This document shows, in pieces, positions 1-8,239 of a DNA stretch of 64,000 bases; positions within the stretch are counted from its first letter, which is position 1; every line of letters begins with the position of its first letter. The position numbers were made by a program, and so were the translations under genes. The notes beneath the pieces were generated by a model. That model was given only the letters and a program-made list of their open reading frames with translations, was not told the origin of the DNA and made no database searches. The stretch is from Streptomyces achromogenes (GTDB lineage Bacteria; Actinomycetota; Actinomycetes; Streptomycetales; Streptomycetaceae), in the NCBI RefSeq assembly GCF_030816715.1, contig NZ_JAUSYH010000001.1, positions 620,001 to 684,000 of the forward strand, read 5' to 3'.

Positions 1-60
1 CTGGGCGGGAAGGCGATGACAGCCCCGTCCCGAGGAGCCGACGACAACCCGCCGGCATGA
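1..60 (+). CDS. cvnB: C-terminal end of roadblock/LC7 protein CvnB (partial)
   Basis: Only the last 19 codons and a TGA stop are inside the window. The stop overlaps the ATG of the DUF742 gene as ATGA, the usual coupling inside conservon operons. Nothing in the short tail (ending DDNPPA) is diagnostic. The assignment rests on the fixed conservon order: sensor kinase, roadblock protein, DUF742 protein, GTPase, P450s. In conservons the roadblock protein is a regulatory partner of the small GTPase. Confidence 0.5.
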   Translation: MGGKAMTAPSRGADDNPPA

Positions 61-422
61 CCGGTCGCCCGGCCGGCCGCCCTCTGGTCCCCGCGTATCT
101 GTCGACCGGCGGCGTGGCCCGGCCCAGCCGCCCCCACCTGGAGCGGCTGTCGGTGCTCGCCCGCACCGACACACCACCGCCCGCCGGGCTCCCCGCCGCC
201 GAACTCGCCCTGCTGGACACCCTGGAGGACGGCTCCCTGGCGGTGGTGGAGGCGGCGGCGCTGCTCAGACTGCCGTTCTCGGCGGTGCGGGTGCTGGCGG
301 CCGGTCTCGTCGACCGGGACCTGGTCCTCGCCCGTGCGCCGATCCCGCCCGCCGAACGGTTCGACCCCGACCTGCTGAAGAGAGTGGCCGATGGCCTCCG
401 CGCCCTCAGACTCCGCGCCTAG
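57..422 (+). CDS. cvnC: DUF742 family protein, conservon component CvnC
   Basis: This 121-residue protein is typical in length for DUF742. The N-terminal RPLVPAYLSTGG is the family hallmark (usually RPLVRPYxxTGG). It is followed by a winged-helix-like region (about residues 45-110) with alternating Leu/Ala helices. Conservon proteins form a membrane-associated complex compared with eukaryotic G-protein-coupled systems; the molecular job of the DUF742 member is still uncertain. The start overlaps the upstream stop (ATGA), and the 3' end overlaps the GTPase gene by 32 bases, so the operon is translationally coupled. Confidence 0.88.
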   Translation: MTGRPAGRPLVPAYLSTGGVARPSRPHLERLSVLARTDTPPPAGLPAAELALLDTLEDGSLAVVEAAALLRLPFSAVRVLAAGLVDRDLVLARAPIPPAERFDPDLLKRVADGLRALRLRA

Positions 423-1041
423 CGCCTGCCGCGAAACACTCCCCGGCGCCGGCGGACCAGGTTCCGTCCACCTGCCCGACACAGCCCGCGACCTGGTGAA
501 GATCCTGGTGGCGGGGCCGTTCGGCGTGGGCAAGACGACCCTGATCGACTCGGTCTCCGAGATCCGCCCGCTGCACACCGAGGAACCCCTCTCCGAGGCG
601 TCCGCTCAGGTGGACGACCTGGACGGGGTGCGGGAGAAGGCGACGACCACCGTCGCCATCGACTTCGGCCGGATCAGCCTGCCCGGCGACGTCGTGCTGT
701 ACCTGTTCGGCACGCCCGGACAGGAGCGTTTCCGGAGCCTGTGGGACGACATCGCCTACGGGGCGCTGGGGGCGCTCGTGCTGGTCGACAGCCGCCGCCT
801 CGACGCCTCGTTCGACGTGCTGGGGCTGGTGGAGGAGAGCGGGCTGCCGTACGCGGTCGCCTTCAACGCCTTCCCCGACGCGCCCCGCCACCACGGCGAG
901 GAGCGGCTGCGCCGGGCGCTGGACCTGGAGCCCACGACACCACTGGTCACCTGTGACGCCCGGGACGCCGGCTCCTCGATCGACGCGCTGCTCGCGCTCG
1001 TGGACCATCTGATCGGCCGTGACCCCGTGGAGGCCCGGTGA
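391..1041 (+). CDS. cvnD: conservon small GTPase / ATP-GTP-binding protein CvnD
   Basis: A 216-residue Ras-like P-loop protein. The Walker A/G1 motif GPFGVGKTT lies near residues 42-50, and the switch-II motif GTPGQERF (DxxG equivalent) lies near residues 107-114. The NKxD motif is degenerate (FNAFPD), as is common in CvnD proteins. It is predicted to be the GTP/ATP switch of the conservon. No later Met/Val start leaves the P-loop region intact, so the ATG inside the end of cvnC is used. Its stop overlaps the next start as GTGA. Confidence 0.87.
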   Translation: MASAPSDSAPSACRETLPGAGGPGSVHLPDTARDLVKILVAGPFGVGKTTLIDSVSEIRPLHTEEPLSEASAQVDDLDGVREKATTTVAIDFGRISLPGDVVLYLFGTPGQERFRSLWDDIAYGALGALVLVDSRRLDASFDVLGLVEESGLPYAVAFNAFPDAPRHHGEERLRRALDLEPTTPLVTCDARDAGSSIDALLALVDHLIGRDPVEAR

Positions 1042-2307
1042 CCGCCCGTACCCCGGACCGGATCGACTTCGCCCGCTCCGTGCCCGTGCGACTGTGGGAG
1101 GACGGCTTCGCGCCCGATCCGCAGCGCTACTACGCCGCGCTCCGCGCGCAAGGACCCGTCGGCTGGGCCGAGTTGGCACCGGGGATACCGGCGTACGTGG
1201 TCACCGACCGGCGGGCGGCGCTGGACGTCCTGCACGACCAGGAGACCTTCTCGCACGACCCGAGGGCGTGGGAGGCGACGGTCCCCGACGACGCGCCGGT
1301 GCTGGGCATGATGCGGTGGCGGCCCAACGCCCTGTTCGCCGACGGCCCCGCGCACCTGCGCTACCGGTCCACTCTCATCGACGTCTTCGACCTGGTGGAA
1401 CCGCACGACCTGCGCGGGCGGGTGCACCGGGCGGTGCGGCTGCTGGCCGAGCGCATGGGCCCACGCGGCGAGGCCGACCTCGTGGCGGACTTCGCGCGCC
1501 CGCTGCTGGCGCTGGTGCTCAACGACCTGTTCGGGCTGCCGGACAGCCAGGGCGAACGGCTCAACGAGGGCCTGGGCAAGATGATGGAGGGCGGCGCGCA
1601 GGCCGCCGAAGGCGAGGCGCAGTACGCCCGGTACGTGCTGGAGCTCATCGCCGCGAAGGCCGAGAAGCCCGGCGACGACCTGCCCAGCCGGCTGCTGGAG
1701 CACCCGGCCGGACTGACCCGTGAGGAGGTCACCTGGCAGGTGTTCCTCACTCTCGGCGCGGGGTACGAGCCGACCGCGAACCTGCTCTCCAACACGCTGT
1801 CTAGGGTGCTGGGCAACCCGGCGTACTACTCCACGCTCACCAGCGGCGCCCGGCCGGTCATGGACGCGGTGGTGGAGGTGCTGCACCACGAGACGCCGCT
1901 GGCGAACTACGGCATCTACTACGCGCGCAGGCCGGTGGCCTTCCACGGGGTGTGGCTGCGCGACGCGGTCCCGGTGGTGGTGTCGTACGGGGCGCTGGGG
2001 CTCCCCCCACGGCACGGACGGCGCCCCGGCCGGTGAACGGACGGCGTCCGGCGGCCGGCATCCGCACGACGCCTCGCACCTGTCGTGGGGCGCCGGACCG
2101 CACGCCTGCCCGGTCAGACAGCACACCCTGCTGCTCGTCACCGAGGCGATCGAGCGGCTCACCCAGTGGCTGCCGGACCTCGACCCCGTCGTGCCCCGTG
2201 ACCGGCTCGCCTGGCGGCCGGGGCCGTTCCACCGGTCGCTGACGGCGCTGCCCGTGCGCTTCAGCCCCCGCTCCCCCGCTTCCGACCCCTCAGGAGTCCG
2301 TTCGTGA
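1038..2307 (+). pseudogene. cvnE: CYP157-like cytochrome P450 (conservon), frameshifted
   Basis: Translation from the GTG at 1038 gives a good P450 up to the beta region after the K helix (DAVPVVVSYGA), then runs into a stop at 2034-2036. The missing C-terminus, with the haem ligand loop LSWGAGPHACP (Cys codon 2107-2109), continues in the next frame to a TGA at 2305-2307. Dropping one C from the C6 run at 2003-2008 restores one 422-residue reading frame. The K-helix ExxR motif is replaced by EVLH (residues 280-283). CYP157 enzymes are known to deviate from ExxR, so this supports the family call. The gene is coupled by GTGA overlaps to cvnD and to the next P450. It may be a true pseudogene or a sequencing error. 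Confidence 0.82.
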
Positions 2308-3536
2308 CCGTGACCGACCGCATCGTCCTCGACCCGTTCGGCGCCGACGTGCACGGCGAGAGCGCCCGGCTGCGCGCCCTCGGCCCGATCGTGCCCGTCG
2401 AGCTGCCCGGCGGCATCCCCGCGTGGGCGCCCACGGGGTACGACACCCTCAAGGCGCTGATCCTGGACCCGCAGGTCAGCAAGGATCCGCGGCGGCACTG
2501 GCGGCAGTGGCCGGAACTGGGCGAACACCCGTCCTGGGGTTGGATCCTCGGCTGGGTCGGCGTCGTCAACATGCTCTCCACGTACGGCGCCGACCACGCC
2601 CGGCTGCGCAAGCTGGTCGCGCCGAGCTTCACCCACCGGCGCACCGAGTCGCTGCGTGAGCGGGTGGAGGCGATCACCGGCGAGCTGCTCGACTCGCTGG
2701 AGGAGCGCGCCGGGAACGGCGGCGCCGTCGATCTGAAGGCCGAGTTCGCGCATCCGCTGCCGATGCGGATCATCTGCGAACTCTTCGGTGTACCCGAGGA
2801 GTTGCAAGGCGCCACCGGTCGGCTCATCGCGGCGATCATGGACACCTCCGATCCGAGCCCGGAGCACGCCGCGTTCGTGCAGGAGCAGATCGGCACGGTG
2901 CTGGGCTCGCTCATCGCCCACAAGAGCGAGCACCCCGGCGACGACATGACGACCGAGCTGATCCGGGTGCGCGACGAGGAAGGCGACCGGCTCAGCGACG
3001 AGGAACTGCTGTACACGCTGCTCCTCGTCATCGGCGCCGGCTTCGAGACGACGGTGAACCTCATCGGCAACGCGGTGGTGGCGCTGCTGCGCCGGCCGGA
3101 GCAACTGGCGGCGGTACGGCGGGGCGAGATCGGCTGGGACGCCGTCGTGGACGAGACGCTGCGGCTGTATCCGTCGATCGCCACGCTGCCGCTGCGGTTC
3201 GCCGTGAGCGACCTGAAGGTGGGCGACGTGACGATCCCGGCCGGGGACGCCATCATCACGACGTACGCGGCGGCCAACGTGGACCCGGTCCGGTACGGGC
3301 CGGACGCGGGGACGTTCGACGCGGCGCGCGCGGCGGACGACCATCTGGCCTTCGGCATCGGGGTGCACCGGTGCATCGGCTCCCCGCTGGCCCGGATGGA
3401 GGCGCTCACGGCGCTGCCCGCGCTCTTCGACCGGTTCCCCGGACTGCGGCTGGAGGAGGCGGAGGGTGAGCTCCGGCAGGTGTCGTCGTTCATCGCGAGC
3501 GGCTGGCAGGAGATCCCCGTCCGGCTGCGGGGCTGA
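2304..3536 (+). CDS. cvnF: CYP154-like cytochrome P450 (conservon)
   Basis: An intact 410-residue soluble bacterial P450. The I helix carries GAGFETTVNLIGN, the K helix carries ETLR (ExxR), and the haem loop is FGIGVHRCIG with Cys357 as thiolate ligand. CYP157/CYP154 pairs at the end of conservons are characteristic of Streptomyces. The substrate cannot be told from sequence; CYP154 members oxidise macrolides, steroids and fatty compounds. The start codon overlaps the stop of the preceding P450 (GTGA), so it is the last gene of the operon. A strong hairpin follows. Confidence 0.9.
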   Translation: MTVTDRIVLDPFGADVHGESARLRALGPIVPVELPGGIPAWAPTGYDTLKALILDPQVSKDPRRHWRQWPELGEHPSWGWILGWVGVVNMLSTYGADHARLRKLVAPSFTHRRTESLRERVEAITGELLDSLEERAGNGGAVDLKAEFAHPLPMRIICELFGVPEELQGATGRLIAAIMDTSDPSPEHAAFVQEQIGTVLGSLIAHKSEHPGDDMTTELIRVRDEEGDRLSDEELLYTLLLVIGAGFETTVNLIGNAVVALLRRPEQLAAVRRGEIGWDAVVDETLRLYPSIATLPLRFAVSDLKVGDVTIPAGDAIITTYAAANVDPVRYGPDAGTFDAARAADDHLAFGIGVHRCIGSPLARMEALTALPALFDRFPGLRLEEAEGELRQVSSFIASGWQEIPVRLRG

Positions 3537-3541
3537 CACCG

Positions 3542-3585
3542 CCGCGGGGTGCGACCGGACCCCCGTCCCGGTCGTACCCCCGCGG
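3542..3585. terminator. hairpin terminator after the conservon operon
   Basis: A 17/18-base imperfect inverted repeat (left arm 3542-3558, right arm 3568-3585) with one G-U pair, one bulged C and a 9-base loop. It starts six bases after the P450 stop, between convergent genes. There is no T-run, as usual in Streptomyces. Confidence 0.65.
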
Positions 3586-3651
3586 CTCCTGAGAAAATAC
3601 GGGGCGGCGGGCGGTTTGGGAATCGTGCCGATGCCCGCTCACGGGTCCGCA

Positions 3652-3677
3652 GGACTCACCTGTGCACAGGTGAGTCC
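3652..3677. repeat. 26-bp perfect palindrome at the 3' end of the pucR-like gene
   Basis: The arm GGACTCACCTGTG is followed at once by its exact reverse complement with no spacer. The palindrome covers the stop codon (3656-3658) and last codons of the minus-strand regulator. A hairpin with a small loop or a dimeric protein site are both possible. Its length and perfection are unusual. Confidence 0.7.
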
Positions 3678-5191
3678 GGATGGCCCGATTCCGCCGGATG
3701 GCCGCTTCCGTGCAGGTCGGGCAGGTCGAGGTCGCCGACGGCGACATGGGCGAGGACGACCTCGTAGAGGTCGCTGCCCGCGGCGAGCAGCTGCCGTTCG
3801 AGGACGGGTTCGGCGCTGCGGACGTGCTCGCGGACGGTCTGCGCGTGGACGCCCAGCAGGTGGGCGGCCCGCTCGGCGTTGCCGCCGGCCGCGATCCAGG
3901 ACCGCAGAGTGCCTCGCAGATCCCGGCCGTCGGTGTCGAGCCGGGCCAGCAGCTCCAGCGCCCAGGAGCGCAGCGCCGGCCCGGTGAGCAGCTCGCCGAG
4001 CCGCACCGGGGCCGCCGGGGGGCCCGCGGGGTCCTCGGCGATGCCGAACCGGTGGTGGAGGGCGAGATGGACGACGGCCCGGACGGTGAGGTCGGAGAAG
4101 TCGGCGCCCAGCAGGGTCTCGACGCGCTCCATGCGGGCGCGGACCGTGTTGCGGCTGACGCCGAGCACCTTCGCCGCGCTGACGGCCGTGAACTCCAGGC
4201 CCAGCCGGGTGGTGGCGAGGAGTTCGGCGCGGGTGTGGTGCGGCAGGGTGTCCAGGGGGCGCAGCAGGCGGGTCGTCCAGGTGCGCAGCACGTCGGGGTC
4301 CATCAGCCGCTCGGGGTGGGTGCGCTCGGCGTAGGCGGCCGTCCTGTCGGGGCGGAAGCGGGCCACGGCCAGGGCGCTGACGGCCTGTCCGTAGGCGGTG
4401 GCGGTGCTGGCGAGGCTCTGCCGGGCGCTGCCGCCGAGGAACGCCTCGAAGCGGCCGCCGCACAGGGCGCGCAGCTCGGGCCCGACGGCGTCGTCCGGGA
4501 CGACGACGATGACATGCCCGTCCATGGCGGGACAGCGGACGACGAGGGCCTCCTCGTGGGTCGCCGCGAGACAGGCCTCGGCGAGGCTGTCGCGTTCCTC
4601 GGGGCTGCTCTCGACGACGTACACGCAGGCGGTCTCGGTGTCGAGGAGGCGGGGCCACAGACCGGCGGCGACCCGGCGGGCGGCGACGACGTCCTCGACC
4701 ATGAGCAGCTGCAGGATGGCCAGCCGGAGGTCGGCGGAGGCGCGGGCCAGACGGTGTCCGGTGGCCATGCTCTCCTGCGCTCGCAGGAGGATTTCGAGGA
4801 CGTTCACGGTCTGCGTGACGATGTCGGAGGCGCGACGGTCGAAGGGGCTCGTCCGGCTCACCGTGAGCACTCCGACCGGTGCGGGCCCCAGGAGTTCGAC
4901 CCGGATCAGGCGCACGTAGCGGCCCTCCCCCTCCCAGGCGGCGGAGGCGAGGCGGCCGTCGGCGATGTCCGCCGTCAGGGCCTCGTCGACGGGGGTGTGC
5001 GGTCCGGCGACCAGGACGCCGTGGCCGTCGCGCAGGGAGACGGAGGCCTCGACGGCCGCCGACAGCCACGCGACGAGCCTCGGGACATCGCGCCCGGTGG
5101 GGCGCAGATGGTCGAGGAGCGCCTGGGCCCACCCCGGTCCGGCGTCGTCCGGCGCGCCCGAGCGGAGGTTGTCGTCGTCCCGGCCGGCCAT
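3656..5191 (-). CDS. PucR/CdaR-type transcriptional regulator with two helix-turn-helix regions
   Basis: A roughly 511-residue cytoplasmic regulator. The N-terminal two thirds resembles a GAF-like sensory region. A PucR-type HTH (LEFTAVSAAKVLGVSRNTVRARM) lies about two thirds along, and a second HTH (NAERAAHLLGVHAQTVREHV) lies near the C-terminus. Such proteins usually respond to small metabolites; no ligand can be assigned. The ATG at 5191 is preferred because GAGGAG sits 8-9 bases upstream. An in-frame GTG at 5215 is the alternative and would add eight residues. It stands alone, divergent from yciO. Confidence 0.75.
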   Translation of the reverse strand: MAGRDDDNLRSGAPDDAGPGWAQALLDHLRPTGRDVPRLVAWLSAAVEASVSLRDGHGVLVAGPHTPVDEALTADIADGRLASAAWEGEGRYVRLIRVELLGPAPVGVLTVSRTSPFDRRASDIVTQTVNVLEILLRAQESMATGHRLARASADLRLAILQLLMVEDVVAARRVAAGLWPRLLDTETACVYVVESSPEERDSLAEACLAATHEEALVVRCPAMDGHVIVVVPDDAVGPELRALCGGRFEAFLGGSARQSLASTATAYGQAVSALAVARFRPDRTAAYAERTHPERLMDPDVLRTWTTRLLRPLDTLPHHTRAELLATTRLGLEFTAVSAAKVLGVSRNTVRARMERVETLLGADFSDLTVRAVVHLALHHRFGIAEDPAGPPAAPVRLGELLTGPALRSWALELLARLDTDGRDLRGTLRSWIAAGGNAERAAHLLGVHAQTVREHVRSAEPVLERQLLAAGSDLYEVVLAHVAVGDLDLPDLHGSGHPAESGHPDSPVHR

Positions 5192-5326
5192 GTCGGCGCT
5201 CTCCTCGTCCTTCACGGCCCGCGGGCCGAACCAGTCATATCGGTCGGCGACGTTACCTCACCCGCGCCGAACGGGCGGGGCGGGCGGTGCGGCGGCCCTG
5301 CGGGGGCCTGCGCTGCGCGGACGGCA

Positions 5327-5332
5327 TAAACT
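5327..5332 (+). promoter_or_regulatory. candidate -10 box giving a leaderless yciO transcript
   Basis: TAAACT lies with six bases between it and the ATG at 5339, and there is no recognisable ribosome-binding site. This spacing is typical of Streptomyces leaderless mRNAs, where transcription starts at or next to the A of the start codon. Confidence 0.5.
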
Positions 5333-5338
5333 CAGCCA

Positions 5339-5959
5339 ATGGCGAAGTACTACGACGTGCACCCCGACAACCCTCAGCCGCGCACCGTCTCCCAGGTCGC
5401 GGCCGCCATCCGGTCGGACGCGCTGATCGCGTACCCGACGGATTCCTGCTACGCGCTGGGATGCCGCCTCGGCAGCAAGGACGGCATCGACCGGATCCGG
5501 GCCATCCGCGAGCTGGACGAGCGGCACCACTTCACCCTCGTGTGCCAGGACTTCGCGCAGCTCGGCCAGTTCGTCCGGGTGGACAAGGACGTGTTCCGGG
5601 CGATCAAGGCGTCGACGCCCGGCAGCTACACCTTCATCCTCCCGGCGACGAAGGAGGTGCCGCGCATGCTCCAGCATCCGAAGAAGAAGACGGTGGGCGT
5701 GCGCATCCCGGACCACGTGGTCACCCAGGCGCTGCTCGCCGAGCTCGGCGACCCGCTGCTGTCCAGCACCCTGCTGCTGCCGGGCGAGGACGAGCCGATG
5801 ACCCAGGGCTGGGAGATCAAGGACCGGCTCGACCACGTGGTCGACGGCGTGCTCGACTCCGGCGAGTGCGGCACCGAGCCGACGACCGTGATCGACTTCT
5901 CCGAAGGCGAGGCCCAGATCGTCCGGTACGGGGCGGGAGACGCCTCCCGGTTCGAGTAG
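5339..5959 (+). CDS. yciO: YciO / Sua5-YrdC family protein
   Basis: A 206-residue single YrdC-fold protein. Sequence landmarks are YPTDSCYALGC near residue 31, RIRAIRELD and FTLVCQD around residue 60, TPGSYTFILPATKEVPR, and PTTVIDFSEG near the end. These match the YciO branch (as in E. coli YciO) more closely than TsaC/Sua5. YrdC enzymes make threonylcarbamoyl-AMP for tRNA t6A. YciO proteins share the fold, but their role is less settled. A leaderless promoter is likely. Divergent from the PucR-like regulator. Confidence 0.85.
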   Translation: MAKYYDVHPDNPQPRTVSQVAAAIRSDALIAYPTDSCYALGCRLGSKDGIDRIRAIRELDERHHFTLVCQDFAQLGQFVRVDKDVFRAIKASTPGSYTFILPATKEVPRMLQHPKKKTVGVRIPDHVVTQALLAELGDPLLSSTLLLPGEDEPMTQGWEIKDRLDHVVDGVLDSGECGTEPTTVIDFSEGEAQIVRYGAGDASRFE

Positions 5960-6076
5960 CGGGTCCGGGCCGGGGGCGCTCGGGGGCGGATGGATGGCAC
6001 GTGCAACGATGGCGCTGCCCGGTCTCACCGGGCCGAACGCACGCTCGTCGCCGTGCACCGCGCTGAGGAGCCCCCC

Positions 6077-6832
6077 ATGACCTCCGTACAGGGAACAGCA
6101 CTGGACATCCCCACCGATGACGGCGTGGCCGACGCCTATCTGGCGCACCCCGCAGACGGCGTGCCCCGGCCTGGCGTCCTGCTCTACCAGGACGCGTTCG
6201 GTCTGCGTCCACAACTGCGGGCGATGGCCGACCGGCTCGCCGAAGCCGGTTACGCGGTGCTCGTGCCCAACCTGTTCTACCGTCACGGACGCGCTCCCGT
6301 CATGGAGTTGCCCGCGTTCATCGACCCCGCCGCACGGCCGGAGATCTTCGAGACGCTGTACCCGCTCGTTCTGTCCCTCACGCCCGAGCTGATCGTCCGG
6401 GATTCCGACGCGTATCTGCGGTGGATGGAGCAGAGTCCGCTGGTCGCGGCCGGCCCGGTCGCGGTGACCGGTTACTGCATGGGCGCCCGGCTCGTCCTGG
6501 CGACCGCCGGCGCGCATCCGGACCGGGTCGCGGCGGCGGCGGGTTTCCACGGCAGCCGTCTGGTGACCGACGCCCCGGACAGCCCTCATCTCGCCGCCGG
6601 ACGCATCACGGCGGAGGTCTACTTCGGCCACGCCGACGATGATCCGGGTCTGCCGCCCGAGCAGATCGAGCGCTTCGAGGAGTCCCTCACCGCGGCCGGG
6701 GTCCGGCACACCTGCGAGGTCTACGCCGGGGCCCCGCACGGTTACACGCAGGCCGACACGTCGTCGTACGACGAGGAGGCCTCGGAGCGGCACTGGGCCG
6801 CGCTGCTGGGTCTGCTGAAGCGGAACCTCTGA
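6077..6832 (+). CDS. dienelactone hydrolase family alpha/beta hydrolase
   Basis: A 251-residue cytoplasmic hydrolase. The nucleophile elbow is GYCMGAR (Cys, as in classical dienelactone hydrolases rather than Ser), and the catalytic His lies in GAPHGYT near the C-terminus. Family members open dienelactones in chlorocatechol breakdown or cleave other small esters. No pathway neighbours are present, so the substrate is unknown. The start is set by GAGGAG at 6065-6070 before the ATG at 6077; an upstream in-frame ATG at 5990 lacks a good ribosome site. A T-tailed terminator follows. Confidence 0.85.
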   Translation: MTSVQGTALDIPTDDGVADAYLAHPADGVPRPGVLLYQDAFGLRPQLRAMADRLAEAGYAVLVPNLFYRHGRAPVMELPAFIDPAARPEIFETLYPLVLSLTPELIVRDSDAYLRWMEQSPLVAAGPVAVTGYCMGARLVLATAGAHPDRVAAAAGFHGSRLVTDAPDSPHLAAGRITAEVYFGHADDDPGLPPEQIERFEESLTAAGVRHTCEVYAGAPHGYTQADTSSYDEEASERHWAALLGLLKRNL

Positions 6833-6852
6833 CGCTTCGCCGATCGACCGGA

Positions 6853-6890
6853 ACGCCCATGGCCGGGACGAGCCGTGGGCGTCCTCTTTT
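6853..6890 (+). terminator. intrinsic terminator after the dienelactone hydrolase gene
   Basis: An 11-bp stem (6853-6863 with 6872-6882, one G-U pair) with an 8-base loop, followed by CCTCTTTT at 6883-6890. The T-run makes it one of the more canonical terminators in this window. Confidence 0.75.
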
Positions 6891-6900
6891 GCGCAATTCG

Positions 6901-6929
6901 TTGACATGGGCACAACCCGGTGCAACGTT
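6901..6929 (+). promoter_or_regulatory. candidate promoter of the GH64 glucanase gene
   Basis: TTGACA at 6901-6906 matches the -35 consensus exactly. With a 17-base spacer the -10 would be AACGTT (6924-6929), which is weak. The adjoining palindrome would then overlap the -10/+1 region, consistent with repression. Confidence 0.5.
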
Positions 6930-6944
6930 GAGAGCGCTCTCAAC
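6927..6944. promoter_or_regulatory. LacI-type operator palindrome before the glucanase gene
   Basis: GTTGAGAGCGCTCTCAAC is a perfect 18-bp palindrome. It contains the central GAGCGCTC found in Streptomyces LacI-family sugar-regulator sites such as CebR boxes (TGGGAGCGCTCCCA). It lies 45 bases before the GTG start. Repression relieved by glucan oligosaccharides is inferred. Confidence 0.7.
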
Positions 6945-6989
6945 ATGGTACGGACCAACCCCCCAGGCCTACCCGCACGGAGGTGGAGA

Positions 6990-8174
6990 GTGCGCACAAG
7001 AATCGCCCTCGGACTGGTGGGAGCCGTCGCCCTCGTCGGCGCGCTGCTCACCCTCGGCCCGTCGGCCGGGGCCGCCGTCCCCGACACCGTCCCGCTGAAG
7101 ATCACCAACAACTCGGGCCGCGCCGAACAGCTCTACGTCTACAACCTCGGCACCCTCCTCTCGACGGGCCGTCAGGGCTGGGCGGACGCGGCCGGCGGCT
7201 TCCACGCGTGGCCCGCCGGGGGCACGCCCCCCACCCCGGCGCCCGACGCCTCGATCGCCGGCCCCGCGGCAGGCGGGTCGGCCACGATCCGCATTCCCAG
7301 GTTCTCGGGGCGGATCTACTTCTCCTACGGCCACAAGCTCGACTTCAGGCTCACCACCGGCGGGCTGGTCCAGCCCGCCGTGCAGAATCCCGGCGACCCC
7401 AACCGCAACATCCTGTTCAACTGGTCGGAGTACACGCTCAACGACTCCGGACTCTGGCTGAACAGCACCCAGGTGGACATGTTCTCCGCCCCGTACGCGG
7501 TCGGCGTGCAGCGCGCCGACGGAAGCACGCTCAGCACCGGGCATCTCAAGGCGGGCGGCTTCAACGGGTTCTTCAACGCCCTGCGCGGACAGCCCGGCGG
7601 CTGGGCGAACCTCGTCCAGACCCGCTCCGACGGCACGGTCCTGCGCGCCCTCTCCCCGCTGTACGGGGTGGAGACCGGCGCCCTCCCGGCGAACGTCATG
7701 GCGGACTACGTCAACCGCGTCTGGCAGAAGTACGCCACGACGACGCTGACCGTCACCCCGTTCGCCGACCGGCCGGGTACGAAGTACTACGGCCGGGTCT
7801 CGGGCGGGGTGCTGAACTTCACCGACTCCTCCGGGGCGTTCGTGACCGGCTTCCGGAAGCCGGACGCGGCCAGCGTCTTCGGCTGCCACCGACTGCTGGA
7901 CGCCCCCAACGACGCCGTGCGCGGACCGATCTCCCGCACCCTGTGCGCGGGCTTCAACCGCTCCACCCTGCTGGTGAACCCCAACCAGCCGGACACCACG
8001 ACGGCCGCCTTCTACCAGGACGTGGTGACCAACCACTACGCCCGCACGATCCATGCGCAGATGGCCGACGGGAAGGCGTACGCGTTCGCCTTCGACGACG
8101 TCGGGCAGCAGGAGTCCCTCGTCCACGACGGATCGCCGCGCCAGGCCTACCTGACGCTCGACCCGTTGAGCTGA
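6990..8174 (+). CDS. secreted glycoside hydrolase family 64 beta-1,3-glucanase
   Basis: A 394-residue exported enzyme. The N-terminus MRTRIALGLVGAVALVGALL and following GPSAGAA form a Sec signal peptide with cleavage near AGAA-VP. The mature part resembles GH64 laminaripentaose-producing glucanases: FSGRIYFSYGHKLDF, VDMFSAPYAVG, and a C-terminal half with VTNHYARTIH and YAFAFDDV. These enzymes release oligosaccharides from fungal and plant beta-1,3-glucan. GTG 6990 is chosen because GGAGGTGGA precedes it and the signal peptide starts there. It is single-cistron, with a LacI-type operator upstream and a strong terminator downstream. Confidence 0.88.
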   Translation: MRTRIALGLVGAVALVGALLTLGPSAGAAVPDTVPLKITNNSGRAEQLYVYNLGTLLSTGRQGWADAAGGFHAWPAGGTPPTPAPDASIAGPAAGGSATIRIPRFSGRIYFSYGHKLDFRLTTGGLVQPAVQNPGDPNRNILFNWSEYTLNDSGLWLNSTQVDMFSAPYAVGVQRADGSTLSTGHLKAGGFNGFFNALRGQPGGWANLVQTRSDGTVLRALSPLYGVETGALPANVMADYVNRVWQKYATTTLTVTPFADRPGTKYYGRVSGGVLNFTDSSGAFVTGFRKPDAASVFGCHRLLDAPNDAVRGPISRTLCAGFNRSTLLVNPNQPDTTTAAFYQDVVTNHYARTIHAQMADGKAYAFAFDDVGQQESLVHDGSPRQAYLTLDPLS

Positions 8175-8185
8175 GCGGACACGCC

Positions 8186-8224
8186 GACGTCCCGCACACG
8201 GAGGGAGCCCGTGTGCGGGACGTC
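8186..8224. terminator. bidirectional terminator between glucanase and metalloprotease genes
   Basis: A perfect 16-bp stem (8186-8201 with 8209-8224) and 7-base loop lie midway between two convergent stop codons. It can end transcripts from both sides. Confidence 0.85.
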
Positions 8225-8239
8225 GTCAGCGGGGGCGGA

